Assembly (NCBI GenBank): GCA_905182995.1
Contig: CAJJDP010000056.1
Coordinates: 206,919-270,918, forward strand
DNA length: 64,000 bases
Direction: 5' to 3'
Source: Paramecium octaurelia
Lineage: Eukaryota > Ciliophora > Oligohymenophorea > Peniculida > Parameciidae
Numbering within the stretch: position 1 is the stretch's first letter; every line of letters begins with the position of its first letter. The translations under genes and the position numbers were made by a program. This document shows, one piece after another, positions 11,908 through 22,937 of this stretch. The notes beneath the pieces were generated by a model. It saw nothing but the letters and a program-made list of their open reading frames with translations. It was not told the DNA's origin and did no database searches.

Positions 11908-13069
11908 TCAATTATAATTATAATATTTGTATGGAATTATAAGACAACAAACACTTCTAATATATTCAATTATAATTTTATTGTAAATCAAATCACGAAT
12001 ATTCTTAAGTTATTGTAGTATTATTAAAAGTTGTTTTTTCAAATTTTTTTCCCAAATTTTTAAGGGCTAATATATGTTTTCTATTTTGAAATATACAGAA
12101 ATCAAATGATATTTGAAGTAAGCTTAAGTATATAAATGGAGTAAAAGTAAGCTAGATCCGAAGTCTATTTTTTTTGAAATTTTTACCAATTTATACGCTT
12201 TAAGTTAGCACTCTATTTAATATCTTGAATTTACTATTTAACCCTATCTAGATGATTAATTTCTATTCCTAGATATGTGCATTATTTCACATTAGGAATT
12301 CAAGAATCTTGTCCTATAAATTTAATATTTAATTGGCATTATCCCAAATTTTTTTAATATGTATATTAAGCAACCACTTTTTAGATAAATTAACTAATTT
12401 TAATAAACAATCCTTGCAAAATTTTTGTTTTACAAAGAAACCATCAGCATAACCTAATATTTTCATTTCATATTTATGCCTGTTCATTCCTTTCATCAAT
12501 TAACCTATTCCAATTGCAATTTTTTACAAGTTAGTGCGTTATACAATCATATGAAACAGCTTTATCAGAAGAAATCATTTTTTATAGATCATCTATTACT
12601 TATTTACTCAATTCATATAGAGAAAGTATAGGCAATAGTTTATATAAGACTGAATTAGATAAACAATCTAATTAATCAAAACAGTTCTTATATAAATCCG
12701 ATCTGACACAAATGTTTTGGTTATTATCTTGTAAACAATTAAATATGTCTCCTTCTCTTTACTTTTATTCGTAATTAAAGTTTTTTTAAGAACTTGAAAA
12801 TTCCTTTTTATCAAGTGTGGGGTCAAATTTTCTGTTTACTCCAGATTATAATTTTTTAAAGTTAGTTTTCTTCTTTTTATCCGACTTTTAGTTAATATTT
12901 ATTATTTTTAAATCTAGATCTTGTATTTATGATTGTAGAAGTTTTTTGCATTCTCTTATTGCTAACTATTTATTTATTCTTTCTTCATTTATAAGTATTG
13001 GTAACCCTAATTTAATTAAGGTATGATCAGAGATTTCGGTTCATAATATTTGAATTTAATGTTATACAT
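11908..13069 (-). CDS. hypothetical cysteine-containing protein, approximate model
   Basis: The minus strand has long TGA-free stretches with protein-like composition, best between about 12570 and 13040 (pieces such as REGDIFNCLQDNNQ, CFDQLDCLSNSVL, ELSKQVIDDLQKMI), and a further piece near 12430-12510 (FVKQKFCKDCLLK). They lie in different frames and need introns; one candidate starts GTG and ends TAG near 12330. I place the start at ATG 13069 (MYNIKFKYYEPKSL). The stop chosen (11908) falls inside the minisatellite and may be wrong. I recognise no family; scattered Cys pairs recall zinc-binding B-box-like proteins. Confidence 0.35.
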
Positions 13070-13103
13070 CTTTATTGATCAAAACTTGATTAGTTGTCAA
13101 AGT

Positions 13104-13512
13104 AACTTATTAACTGAAAATTGTCCTTTGAAAGGTTTCCTTACCTAGTATGAGATCATTTAACATCGGTGAAAGGGCTATCAATAATTAAAATCCCCAA
13201 ACAATATAAGGAACTGGTTTGTATTCTTTTAACTCATTATTTATAATAAAATTTCATTTTTTTTATTTTGGGTAAACTTATTAAAATAAACATTAATGAT
13301 GATTAAATCTGAAAAATAGCAACTGCTCTTATTACCAAAATATTCAAGGTATCTTTATTAGTCAATAAATTTGATGTATTTTAAGAGTTAAAATCTATAA
13401 TAAATGGCTCTACTTATGCCACCAGAATTAGTAGAGCCAGCTCTTTGATAATAAATATATAATTAATTGAATCGTTAAATTAAGTATTTCTTACTCTTAT
13501 AAGCATATAATA
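13104..13512. other. no confident gene
   Basis: Short open frames occur on both strands (for example + 13152, 42 codons or more; a minus frame through 13110-13290 with VWGFQLLIALSPML), but neither has a convincing start, splice pattern or motif. It contains the hairpin at 13405-13439. Confidence 0.4.
13405..13439. terminator. perfect 10-bp hairpin, 15-nt loop
   Basis: Arms tggctctact (13405-13414) and agtagagcca (13430-13439) are perfectly complementary and much GC-richer than their surroundings. The hairpin lies downstream of the minus-strand ORF ending at 13513, so it may mark a 3' end or a structured RNA; its role is unknown. Confidence 0.4.
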
Positions 13513-13767
13513 TCAGCTTTTAATTATTTTATAAAAAGCGAGTTTCAGTTCTTTCATGTGTGTGTTATTCGTGGAGGATTAAAATTTATGTTCGATATCA
13601 ATGGTTTCAATTCCCTCCTTTATAAATTTTCCTTTCTTCTCTTGTTTATCATTTATTTCAATGAAATTTTTTAGAGTGCTGAAGTTCTTATTTGAAATTT
13701 TTACAAAATATCCAATCCTCAAATAAAGACAATATAATATTTAGTGTAATGAATTGTGATTCCTCAT
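13513..13767 (-). CDS. small hypothetical protein (84 aa)
   Basis: ATG at 13767 opens a frame of 84 codons to TGA at 13513-13515. It has a hydrophobic stretch near the N-terminus (HQILYCLYLRIGYFV) and then a polar, Lys/Glu-rich part. It could be a small membrane-attached protein or one exon of a longer gene. No family is recognised. Confidence 0.35.
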
Positions 13768-14297
13768 TTTATTTAATAATATTTGAAATAATATTGTTTA
13801 AATAAACATTCTAATATATGATAATTTTATATCGTAATTTTCTTAGAATAAAATAGAAAATGATGCTATTTGATTAATTTCAGAGTTATGCTAATTACGT
13901 ATGAAACTATCATGTGTAAAATATTTCTAAATAAAGCCTATATCCAAAAAAGAATCAATTAGTATAACAGTACTTTGGTAAGTTACAATTTTTTTTCCTC
14001 CAATTATTCAAATATTTATTAACTTCTTAATTTTGTATTCAACTTTATCATTTTATTATATTATATAACATTTTTAATATAAAAATAGTATAAATAAATA
14101 TAACAACTAAATCATTATGTAATTAATCATATTTTAAACTATTTTTATATACCTTTTAACTTTTCTTATATATATTTTTTAATTTGATATTTATTTGGTT
14201 TAGAGTTTAGTAATGTTTCGACCTGAAATACACAATCCAATAATAAGTAAGAAAAGACATCAATTATTTTAAATAAATATTGAATATATCTTATTTT
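13768..14297. other. AT-rich intergenic region
   Basis: Between the small ORF and the 3' end of the TBCC gene I see only AT-rich sequence with frequent stops, including runs such as aatatttattaacttc. No motif or RNA structure stands out. Confidence 0.5.
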
Positions 14298-15220
14298 TCA
14301 AATTATACTAAAGTTTGGTGATTTCTCTTATTTTAACCAATTGAAATCTTGAACTTAATCAAACAAATTGCCATCCTTATTGCTCAATTTAGAAAAGGAT
14401 AATTTGGAACATCTCTCTATGATAGGATTTGATGTGACATGGATGATAAATGCACAATCTAGGGTGTCATGAATTCTTAATTGATGCATACTTCCTTAAA
14501 ATTCACAATTTTAGCATTTATCAACCCATACACTTCCCTTCACGTCTCCAAATTTTACTTTAAGATTTTTAAGACTATGCAAATAAAATGTATCCAATGA
14601 CCCCTCAACATTAAAGGTAGTATTTTCCAAGTTTTTCAACAATAGTGACCCATTTTCTAAGGTTATCGATTCCTAATAATTGTCCTGAGTTATGACAATA
14701 GAATCATTTTCCAACAAATTTTGCTTTTCCTCTAAGATTTTGCTCTATTGAGGAATCCCCTTTGGAAATGGTTTCGAAAACCTAAATTTTTATCTCGGAA
14801 TGATTTAGGACCTTAGAGTGAATATTGTACATTCTAATTAGTCTAATTACTTTAAATAGATTAAGATTGTACTTCTTTATATTGTTATTTGTCATATGCA
14901 ATTAAGGCATAATTGATGTCCACATAATATTAAAATAACACTTGAAATTCATCAATTAATTGTTGAATTTGATCTTCTGTTTTGATTGCCTTCTAATTTA
15001 TAGGAATAATAATATCTAAATTTATATGAAATTTACTGTCATAAAGTAGTCTAAATTCTTTTTGAACATGCAATTATAATTCTTTAGGATCTTTGGTTTG
15101 AAGTTTAATTTCTTATCTTCTATCCTTTTGAGTTCTTAATTTATCAGCCTGCTTATTTAAATATGCTTCAAATTGCTGTTTTCTTAACTGTTATTGTGAA
15201 CTAAGCTATGAGGTTTACAT
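14298..15220 (-). CDS. TBCC: tubulin-binding cofactor C
   Basis: Encodes 299 aa after removing a 23-nt intron (14850-14872, ending AAG); exon lengths are consistent. The N-terminal third is a charged helical domain, as in TBCC. It is followed by the linker motif IIPRQKFRFSKPFP, the counterpart of the family's P-x-K-F-x-F motif. The C-terminal domain is the C-CAP/TBCC beta-helix, with SVWVDKCQNCEFQGSM, LRIHDTLDC and SNPIIERC; the Q-L-R-I-H segment contains the catalytic arginine of the GAP activity. TBCC completes beta-tubulin folding by stimulating GTP hydrolysis in the TBCD/TBCE/tubulin complex. The start lies 39 nt downstream of the OSBP-like gene's stop, on the same strand. Confidence 0.9.
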
Positions 15221-15259
15221 AAGAAAATTTTCTTTTATAATTAAATTATTTTGTTAAAT

Positions 15260-17281
15260 TCAAAAAATGTCAAATGCTTATGTTTAGAATTCTGGTGTTT
15301 CTTTGACTTTCCAATATTCTTACCCAAATGAAAATTTTCCATTTCTCTACAAAAACCATTTAGGAACATGATCTTTTTTTTGCTCATGCAATTCTTTTCG
15401 AGCTAGTCGTTACTTTTATTCTAATCTTGTTTTCTCGATTGCTGCAAAATCAATATTACTATTTTCTAAGGCTCTTTAATCAGGTCTCAATCTAGAATCT
15501 GTTGGTGGTAATGTTTTTAATAGTTGTCTATTTAAATGGTTTAATTATAAAGCAAATCGAGTAAAGAAGTACTATTAATCGCATTTCTAAGGTAATACAT
15601 TTCGAACCCATATAACTTTCGTCATGCCTGCCACAGTTATACCTATTTCAGAATTCCACTTGCCTTGGATGGTACAATATTAAGTGCCTTATTTATCTTT
15701 AACAAATCCTTTTAATTCGTAAGATGCTTCTGATGATCCCTCTATTAATTTAAGTGTTCCAGTGTCTCCAGTGACTTCATTCTTAAATTTCATTTCCCCG
15801 TAATGATCTAAATATTATGGGCCCATTATTAAGTTTTTAAATGAGGATTTGCATCTTTAAAATGCGATTTGATCTTAATATTTCTTTAGTTTAATATTTA
15901 CCCAGCCCAAGGGTGTCACAGTAATTGATTTACCCCAAAAGGATGTGGTCACATTATTATCTGATAAAAATTCAAAATGTTCATTTTCTGCATAGCCCAC
16001 GGATATTGGAGGGTGATGTGAAACCTATTCTGATATGTATTTAAATTTTGGACAAGAAAATTCAAACGTTTCTCCTAAAATTGGGTTAAATGGTTTTTTG
16101 ACTCTGTTTATAGTAGCTGACAACCCAGATGCGGCAAAAACCATAACATAAGCTAGTCTTTCACAACTATTTGAAAATGAATCTGCTTGATCTAGGATTT
16201 CTGAGTACTCTAAATTTTCGCACAAATTTTAAAGCATAGATAATGGTTCATTGAATGTTACCGGGAATGCAATTTTAGTGAGATCCTTTCCTATCATATC
16301 TTTTAATAGTGAAACAAATTTAATGCTTTCATTTGGATCCTTAAATGCAGGCAATTATTCTCTAGTTTCATCAATCCCTATTATCATATCTTTAAATGCT
16401 TCATTATTGATAAGATTTTTGTATTTGATCGGTTATGGAATTCTTAGCTGTTCAAGTACTTGGAATAAAGGGGACACCCCTGCTACGGACATTTTCTTTG
16501 AAGAGAGTCTCCTTACTAATTGTCTGTCATCATAGAGTTCATTGTTAATTGAATAAAATTCATCTTCATCCATTTTGAAGCTCATAAATTATTCAGTTGG
16601 TACAAATTCTTCTTCATAAAGATCGTCGTGATCAGGAGGATTTTGATCATTAGTTTCTCTTAATTTTTCTTAAAGTTTTTTACTGATTTCAATCAACTTG
16701 TTATACTCTTCATCTAATTCTTACGCACAAGCTGTGGTTGTGTGCTAAAATTGCTAAGCCATTTACTTTTAATTCCTGAATCAACTAGCTAATTCTCTAA
16801 GTATTGTTTAGAGAAATCTACTCTTCTAACTGTGCTTGCATAACCCAAAATTATGTAAGGGTGGTATGGATTCTTTTCAAATCTAATTCCGGAGCTCCTT
16901 CTATGAAATAAAAAGGGTTCTTCTTTCTCTATACAAGCAATTTGTTTTAAGATTTTGAAGTAAACTAAATAACGATTACATAATACTCTCTATTAAGCAG
17001 ACAATAGCGCATCTAACCACTTTTGTTTTTCTTAAACAGAAGAAGCTCTTAAATGCATTTCGCTCATTCCATAATTTATAACGATTCTCTATGGATCTTT
17101 AGGTACAGATCTTATAGAACAAATACTTAAATGAACTTAACCTAAATCATAACATAATTTTTCAACCTTTCTTTGGTGTTCCTTTAGATTAACAATATAT
17201 TAAGGAGTCTTCATGCAGAATAAAATAACGATTTTGCCATTAATACATGAAATTGACCCACTTCTTTAAATAACCTTCCAT
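15260..17281 (-). CDS. oxysterol-binding protein with N-terminal PH domain
   Basis: ATG 17281 opens a PH domain (MEGYLKKWVNFMYQWQNRYF...KWLDALLSA), then a coiled region, then an ORD domain with the hallmark KPFNPILGETFE, EQVSHHPPIS, WGKSITV and LPPTDSRLRPDQRALE. ORD domains carry sterols or PI4P between membranes, and the PH domain targets Golgi or plasma-membrane phosphoinositides. There is no visible FFAT motif. Introns: 17142-17166 (25 nt, GTT...TAG), 16745-16766 (22 nt) and a third feature near 16929-16965. The third is either a 37-nt intron or a 1-nt excess in a run of five T that breaks the frame between KEEPF and YFIEGAPELD; both readings restore the frame. About 645-657 aa. This copy is contiguous with TBCC; the two further copies are contig overlaps. 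Confidence 0.88.
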
Positions 17282-17357
17282 AATTTATAATAAATTTAAT
17301 GAAACAATTTCTTTCATTATCAGTTTTATTTCAATTCATGATACTTATAGATAATAN

Positions 17358-18969
17358 TGGTACAATATTAAGTGCCTTATTTATCTTTAACAAATCCTTT
17401 TAATTCGTAAGATGCTTCTGATGATCCCTCTATTAATTTAAGTGTTCCAGTGTCTCCAGTGACTTCATTCTTAAATTTCATTTCCCCGTAATGATCTAAA
17501 TATTATGGGCCCATTATTAAGTTTTTAAATGAGGATTTGCATCTTTAAAATGCGATTTGATCTTAATATTTCTTTAGTTTAATATTTACCCAGCCCAAGG
17601 GTGTCACAGTAATTGATTTACCCCAAAAGGATGTGGTCACATTATTATCTGATAAAAATTCAAAATGTTCATTTTCTGCATAGCCCACGGATATTGGAGG
17701 GTGATGTGAAACCTATTCTGATATGTATTTAAATTTTGGACAAGAAAATTCAAACGTTTCTCCTAAAATTGGGTTAAATGGTTTTTTGACTCTGTTTATA
17801 GTAGCTGACAACCCAGATGCGGCAAAAACCATAACATAAGCTAGTCTTTCACAACTATTTGAAAATGAATCTGCTTGATCTAGGATTTCTGAGTACTCTA
17901 AATTTTCGCACAAATTTTAAAGCATAGATAATGGTTCATTGAATGTTACCGGGAATGCAATTTTAGTGAGATCCTTTCCTATCATATCTTTTAATAGTGA
18001 AACAAATTTAATGCTTTCATTTGGATCCTTAAATGCAGGCAATTATTCTCTAGTTTCATCAATCCCTATTATCATATCTTTAAATGCTTCATTATTGATA
18101 AGATTTTTGTATTTGATCGGTTATGGAATTCTTAGCTGTTCAAGTACTTGGAATAAAGGGGACACCCCTGCTACGGACATTTTCTTTGAAGAGAGTCTCC
18201 TTACTAATTGTCTGTCATCATAGAGTTCATTGTTAATTGAATAAAATTCATCTTCATCCATTTTGAAGCTCATAAATTATTCAGTTGGTACAAATTCTTC
18301 TTCATAAAGATCGTCGTGATCAGGAGGATTTTGATCATTAGTTTCTCTTAATTTTTCTTAAAGTTTTTTACTGATTTCAATCAACTTGTTATACTCTTCA
18401 TCTAATTCTTACGCACAAGCTGTGGTTGTGTGCTAAAATTGCTAAGCCATTTACTTTTAATTCCTGAATCAACTAGCTAATTCTCTAAGTATTGTTTAGA
18501 GAAATCTACTCTTCTAACTGTGCTTGCATAACCCAAAATTATGTAAGGGTGGTATGGATTCTTTTCAAATCTAATTCCGGAGCTCCTTCTATGAAATAAA
18601 AAGGGTTCTTCTTTCTCTATACAAGCAATTTGTTTTAAGATTTTGAAGTAAACTAAATAACGATTACATAATACTCTCTATTAAGCAGACAATAGCGCAT
18701 CTAACCACTTTTGTTTTTCTTAAACAGAAGAAGCTCTTAAATGCATTTCGCTCATTCCATAATTTATAACGATTCTCTATGGATCTTTAGGTACAGATCT
18801 TATAGAACAAATACTTAAATGAACTTAACCTAAATCATAACATAATTTTTCAACCTTTCTTTGGTGTTCCTTTAGATTAACAATATATTAAGGAGTCTTC
18901 ATGCAGAATAAAATAACGATTTTGCCATTAATACATGAAATTGACCCACTTCTTTAAATAACCTTCCAT
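17358..18969 (-). CDS. second copy of the OSBP-like gene, C-terminus missing
   Basis: Identical to the OSBP-like gene from its start (here 18969) to a point inside the ORD domain, where it is cut by the N at 17357. It lacks the last about 137 codons. I interpret it as the same gene in a second contig. Confidence 0.65.
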
Positions 18970-19045
18970 AATTTATAATAAATTTAATGAAACAATTTCT
19001 TTCATTATCAGTTTTATTTCAATTCATGATACTTATAGATAATAN

Positions 19046-20410
19046 CACAGTAATTGATTTACCCCAAAAGGATGTGGTCACATTATTATCTGATAAAAAT
19101 TCAAAATGTTCATTTTCTGCATAGCCCACGGATATTGGAGGGTGATGTGAAACCTATTCTGATATGTATTTAAATTTTGGACAAGAAAATTCAAACGTTT
19201 CTCCTAAAATTGGGTTAAATGGTTTTTTGACTCTGTTTATAGTAGCTGACAACCCAGATGCGGCAAAAACCATAACATAAGCTAGTCTTTCACAACTATT
19301 TGAAAATGAATCTGCTTGATCTAGGATTTCTGAGTACTCTAAATTTTCGCACAAATTTTAAAGCATAGATAATGGTTCATTGAATGTTACCGGGAATGCA
19401 ATTTTAGTGAGATCCTTTCCTATCATATCTTTTAATAGTGAAACAAATTTAATGCTTTCATTTGGATCCTTAAATGCAGGCAATTATTCTCTAGTTTCAT
19501 CAATCCCTATTATCATATCTTTAAATGCTTCATTATTGATAAGATTTTTGTATTTGATCGGTTATGGAATTCTTAGCTGTTCAAGTACTTGGAATAAAGG
19601 GGACACCCCTGCTACGGACATTTTCTTTGAAGAGAGTCTCCTTACTAATTGTCTGTCATCATAGAGTTCATTGTTAATTGAATAAAATTCATCTTCATCC
19701 ATTTTGAAGCTCATAAATTATTCAGTTGGTACAAATTCTTCTTCATAAAGATCGTCGTGATCAGGAGGATTTTGATCATTAGTTTCTCTTAATTTTTCTT
19801 AAAGTTTTTTACTGATTTCAATCAACTTGTTATACTCTTCATCTAATTCTTACGCACAAGCTGTGGTTGTGTGCTAAAATTGCTAAGCCATTTACTTTTA
19901 ATTCCTGAATCAACTAGCTAATTCTCTAAGTATTGTTTAGAGAAATCTACTCTTCTAACTGTGCTTGCATAACCCAAAATTATGTAAGGGTGGTATGGAT
20001 TCTTTTCAAATCTAATTCCGGAGCTCCTTCTATGAAATAAAAAGGGTTCTTCTTTCTCTATACAAGCAATTTGTTTTAAGATTTTGAAGTAAACTAAATA
20101 ACGATTACATAATACTCTCTATTAAGCAGACAATAGCGCATCTAACCACTTTTGTTTTTCTTAAACAGAAGAAGCTCTTAAATGCATTTCGCTCATTCCA
20201 TAATTTATAACGATTCTCTATGGATCTTTAGGTACAGATCTTATAGAACAAATACTTAAATGAACTTAACCTAAATCATAACATAATTTTTCAACCTTTC
20301 TTTGGTGTTCCTTTAGATTAACAATATATTAAGGAGTCTTCATGCAGAATAAAATAACGATTTTGCCATTAATACATGAAATTGACCCACTTCTTTAAAT
20401 AACCTTCCAT
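19046..20410 (-). CDS. third copy of the OSBP-like gene, C-terminus missing
   Basis: Same sequence again, starting at ATG 20410 and cut by the N at 19045 within the ORD domain. This copy is the one physically linked to the upstream (20.5 kb) sequence. Again most likely a contig overlap. Confidence 0.65.
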
Positions 20411-20756
20411 AATTTATAATAAATTTAATGAAACAATTTCTTTCATTATCAGTTTTATTTCAATTCATGATACTTATAGATAATAATTTTATTTTCCATA
20501 AATGCTCTTCTCAAAGGAACCATCTAATAAAAGAAAGTTCTACTATCGAAATATCCTTTCATAAAACTTTGATTTCTTCTCTTAATGCTAAATACTCAAT
20601 AAAACTCAAAAGAATACTTAATAATCAATATTCAATTCACATCTCATAATTAATAGTTGCCAACCTAATTAAACCATACATACCCCTCGCTCTCCAAAAA
20701 TCAATAATTTTGAAACACCTAATCTTAAGCGTTTTCATACCAATATTTCTAGAAAA

Positions 20757-21796
20757 ATGCTTGAACCGAAGTAGACATCTGAAAAATTTTAATATAAGTA
20801 GAAGATAGAACGTCGAGCTCCTTTACATAAAAGAAAAACATAAGTGCTAGAGGAATAATTAAAGATAGGAGATTACATTGAATTATTGAAAAATAAATCA
20901 TAATCAAATCTCTAATGCAAATACTCAGATCTGTTTAAGGATCAATCATTTTAGACTTCATCACTTCATTTCAAGTAATAAAGCCCAAGAAAATCAAAGG
21001 AAGAATAAAGAAATCATTTGTAACTTCTTTTATAATGGTATATTTCTAATTCATTTATTTTAGTACATATACAATAGTTAAAATTAAAGATGGATCCAAT
21101 CTGTAAACTCTTATTAACGAATGTACACAATAATATCCAAAATTATCATTAATTATTGATTAATTTATCTAAGATATAGATGTAGCTGTGCAATTGTATA
21201 GCAATGAGAACTAAATATCATTAAACCTATCAAGAATAACAGGACTTGATTATAAAATATTTCATTTGTTGTTCAAACCTAAGCAAGATTTCCCTCAATC
21301 ACATCATTCCTTTTTAATTGATGATGACTTCTTTTTAAATTATAAATTCATTAAACCTACTAAATATGATATTTATTATCGAGTTTATGGAGCTGGTGAA
21401 TTACCATTAGAGTTTTAAGAATAACTCGGTGAGCTTAATCCTTCAATTATATAGCAAAAATTCAAAGATTCTGATTTTTAATCAGCAATTTTGATTAAAG
21501 ATTAAATCCCTTAAATTGATTTAGATTTTGTTAGAAAAATTGTTTATTATTAAAAAAATCTTTAACTATTCTTAAAATAAAAATCAAGTGAAGTCTTGAG
21601 CAGTTTTAAAGAGTAATTAAATTTAGATGAGTATAACAATAGTAATATGTTAAGATAATCAATACTTTCAAAACTTATTGATTCAGAAAATTTGATTGGA
21701 AATTTTCCACATATAACAAGATCAAATAGGTACTTATTTGAAAAGATGGAATTAGAGTATTAGAATAAACCATATTCTTAAAGAATAAAATAATGA
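20757..21796 (+). CDS. hypothetical protein (337 aa)
   Basis: ATG 20757 to TGA 21794-21796 with one 26-nt intron (21038-21063, GTA...TAG); the spliced length is exactly divisible by three. The N-terminal 90 residues are basic and Gln/Ser-rich (FKQQSPRKSKEEQRN). The middle looks like a folded alpha/beta domain (SLIIDQFIQDIDVAVQLYS). The C-terminal part is helical. There are no transmembrane segments and no motif I recognise. Its start faces the start of the OSBP-like gene across a divergent promoter of about 350 nt. Confidence 0.7.
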
Positions 21797-21874
21797 AAAG
21801 TGGGTGTAAATTGAATTTAATATATTGATATTATTCATCAAATTCATTCAATTATCTATATAAAGTACTTATGA

Positions 21875-22827
21875 AGATTTGCCTCTAATTTATTTTTACA
21901 ATTTCATTACTTCTATTCAACTCATTTGAATTTATAAAGTTTCTAATTTTATTTATCCAATAGCACAATCCTTTTTAGAGAATAACATTTGGTAAGAATT
22001 AAATTCGGTATTATGTATGCGTAGAATGATTTAAATTTCTTTTAATAATATAATTAATATTTATATGACTCATCCGTTAAGAGTAGATGATTTTGTTGAC
22101 GAACTTCGAAAATACGATAGAAAAGAAGACTTTATGGCTGTAATGAGATCATACGAATAAAGGTATTCTTAAATTCATAATTAGATATTATGATTAATTT
22201 GAATAATTTGCAAATAATAATTTTCCTCCTGAATTATAGAGATAGCAAATGCCGAAACAGGAATAACTATTCAAATAATAACCTTAATATTAAAAACCTC
22301 CTGTTGTTCGCTCTAGTTCAGCAAATAAATTAGATTACTAAGATCAATACTAAATATTTCCTTAATAGCCAATTTAACAACCTTAAATACCTTAAAGACC
22401 ATAATCAAGAGGAGAAATTTAAGATCCTTTTAAGAGACCACAAGAGCAATTTGACTATCGATTGAGTCCTGTTGCGTAGCAGGATCCCTTTAGAGGTTTA
22501 AATAAATAGCAATATATTTCACAACAAAGAAGCCCTGCCTAGATTCCTACTCAATAAGCACCATTTTCCCCCTTTCAAGGTTAAACTGTAACAAATAATG
22601 CCTAATAAATTGGTCTGCCTTTTAATAACCAGGTTGGAGTTCCAAACAACAATCCACAGTTCCCAAATTATGGAGCTTAATAACAATAATTTTATGAACA
22701 ACCAATATATCAATAATAGCAAACTTTATCATACCCAAAAACAGTGCCAAACTAATAATAGTAAATGGATGCCTTTCTTAATGATATAAGATCTTAGAGG
22801 ATCTAGAAGTAATAACAATACAAATGA
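21875..22827 (+). CDS. Gln/Pro/Asn-rich protein, 5' end unresolved
   Basis: A frame with introns at 21939-21963 (25 nt, GTTT...TAG) and 22163-22184 (22 nt) runs to TGA 22825-22827 and reads about 300 residues. The first 130 are helical (WQELNSVLCMRRMIQ, VDDFVDELRKYDRKEDF). The rest is low-complexity Gln, Pro and Asn with DPF motifs (QDPFKRP, QQDPFRG), which are known as binding motifs for the AP2 alpha-appendage; an endocytic adaptor is therefore possible but unproven. No ATG is in frame after the TGA at 21872-21874, so a first exon upstream is missing or the gene is joined to the preceding one. Confidence 0.55.
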
Positions 22828-22937
22828 ATATAATACTTATAATATCAAAATTATAAAATATGAAGATTTCATTCTGAAACATGGAAGGAAAATACAAACT
22901 TATATTGATAATGAAGTACATATAAAATATTCCATCA

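Larger units (their letters stand above)
10531..13103. repeat. exact 1286-nt direct duplication around a single N
   Basis: Bases 10531-11816 equal 11818-13103 (offset 1287) and are separated only by the N at 11817. As at 5105, the first copy is cut where the second goes on into unique sequence, which indicates unmerged contig ends. Confidence 0.9.
15670..20485. repeat. two successive contig-overlap duplications (1687 and 1440 nt)
   Basis: Bases 15670-17356 equal 17358-19044 (offset 1688, N at 17357), and 17605-19044 equal 19046-20485 (offset 1441, N at 19045). Each earlier copy stops at the same base (after ...atagataata). Only the last copy continues into unique DNA, so three contigs share one locus. 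Confidence 0.9.

Noticed and set aside
13010-13103. A SAM-like reading on the minus strand with an in-frame TGA (…QIL[stop]TEISDHTLIKLGL…)
   Set aside because: It suggested TGA read as an amino acid, but an ATG at 13069 in another frame and possible introns explain the region equally well. No other gene needs TGA recoding.
14800-14960. Several alternative frames and a suspected frameshift in TBCC
   Set aside because: One 23-nt intron (14850-14872) joins the helical domain to the P-x-K-F-x-F linker and gives an exact 300 codons.
16251-16535. Plus-strand frame repeated three times opposite the OSBP-like gene
   Set aside because: It is the complement of ORD-domain codons; sequence character and motifs are on the minus strand.
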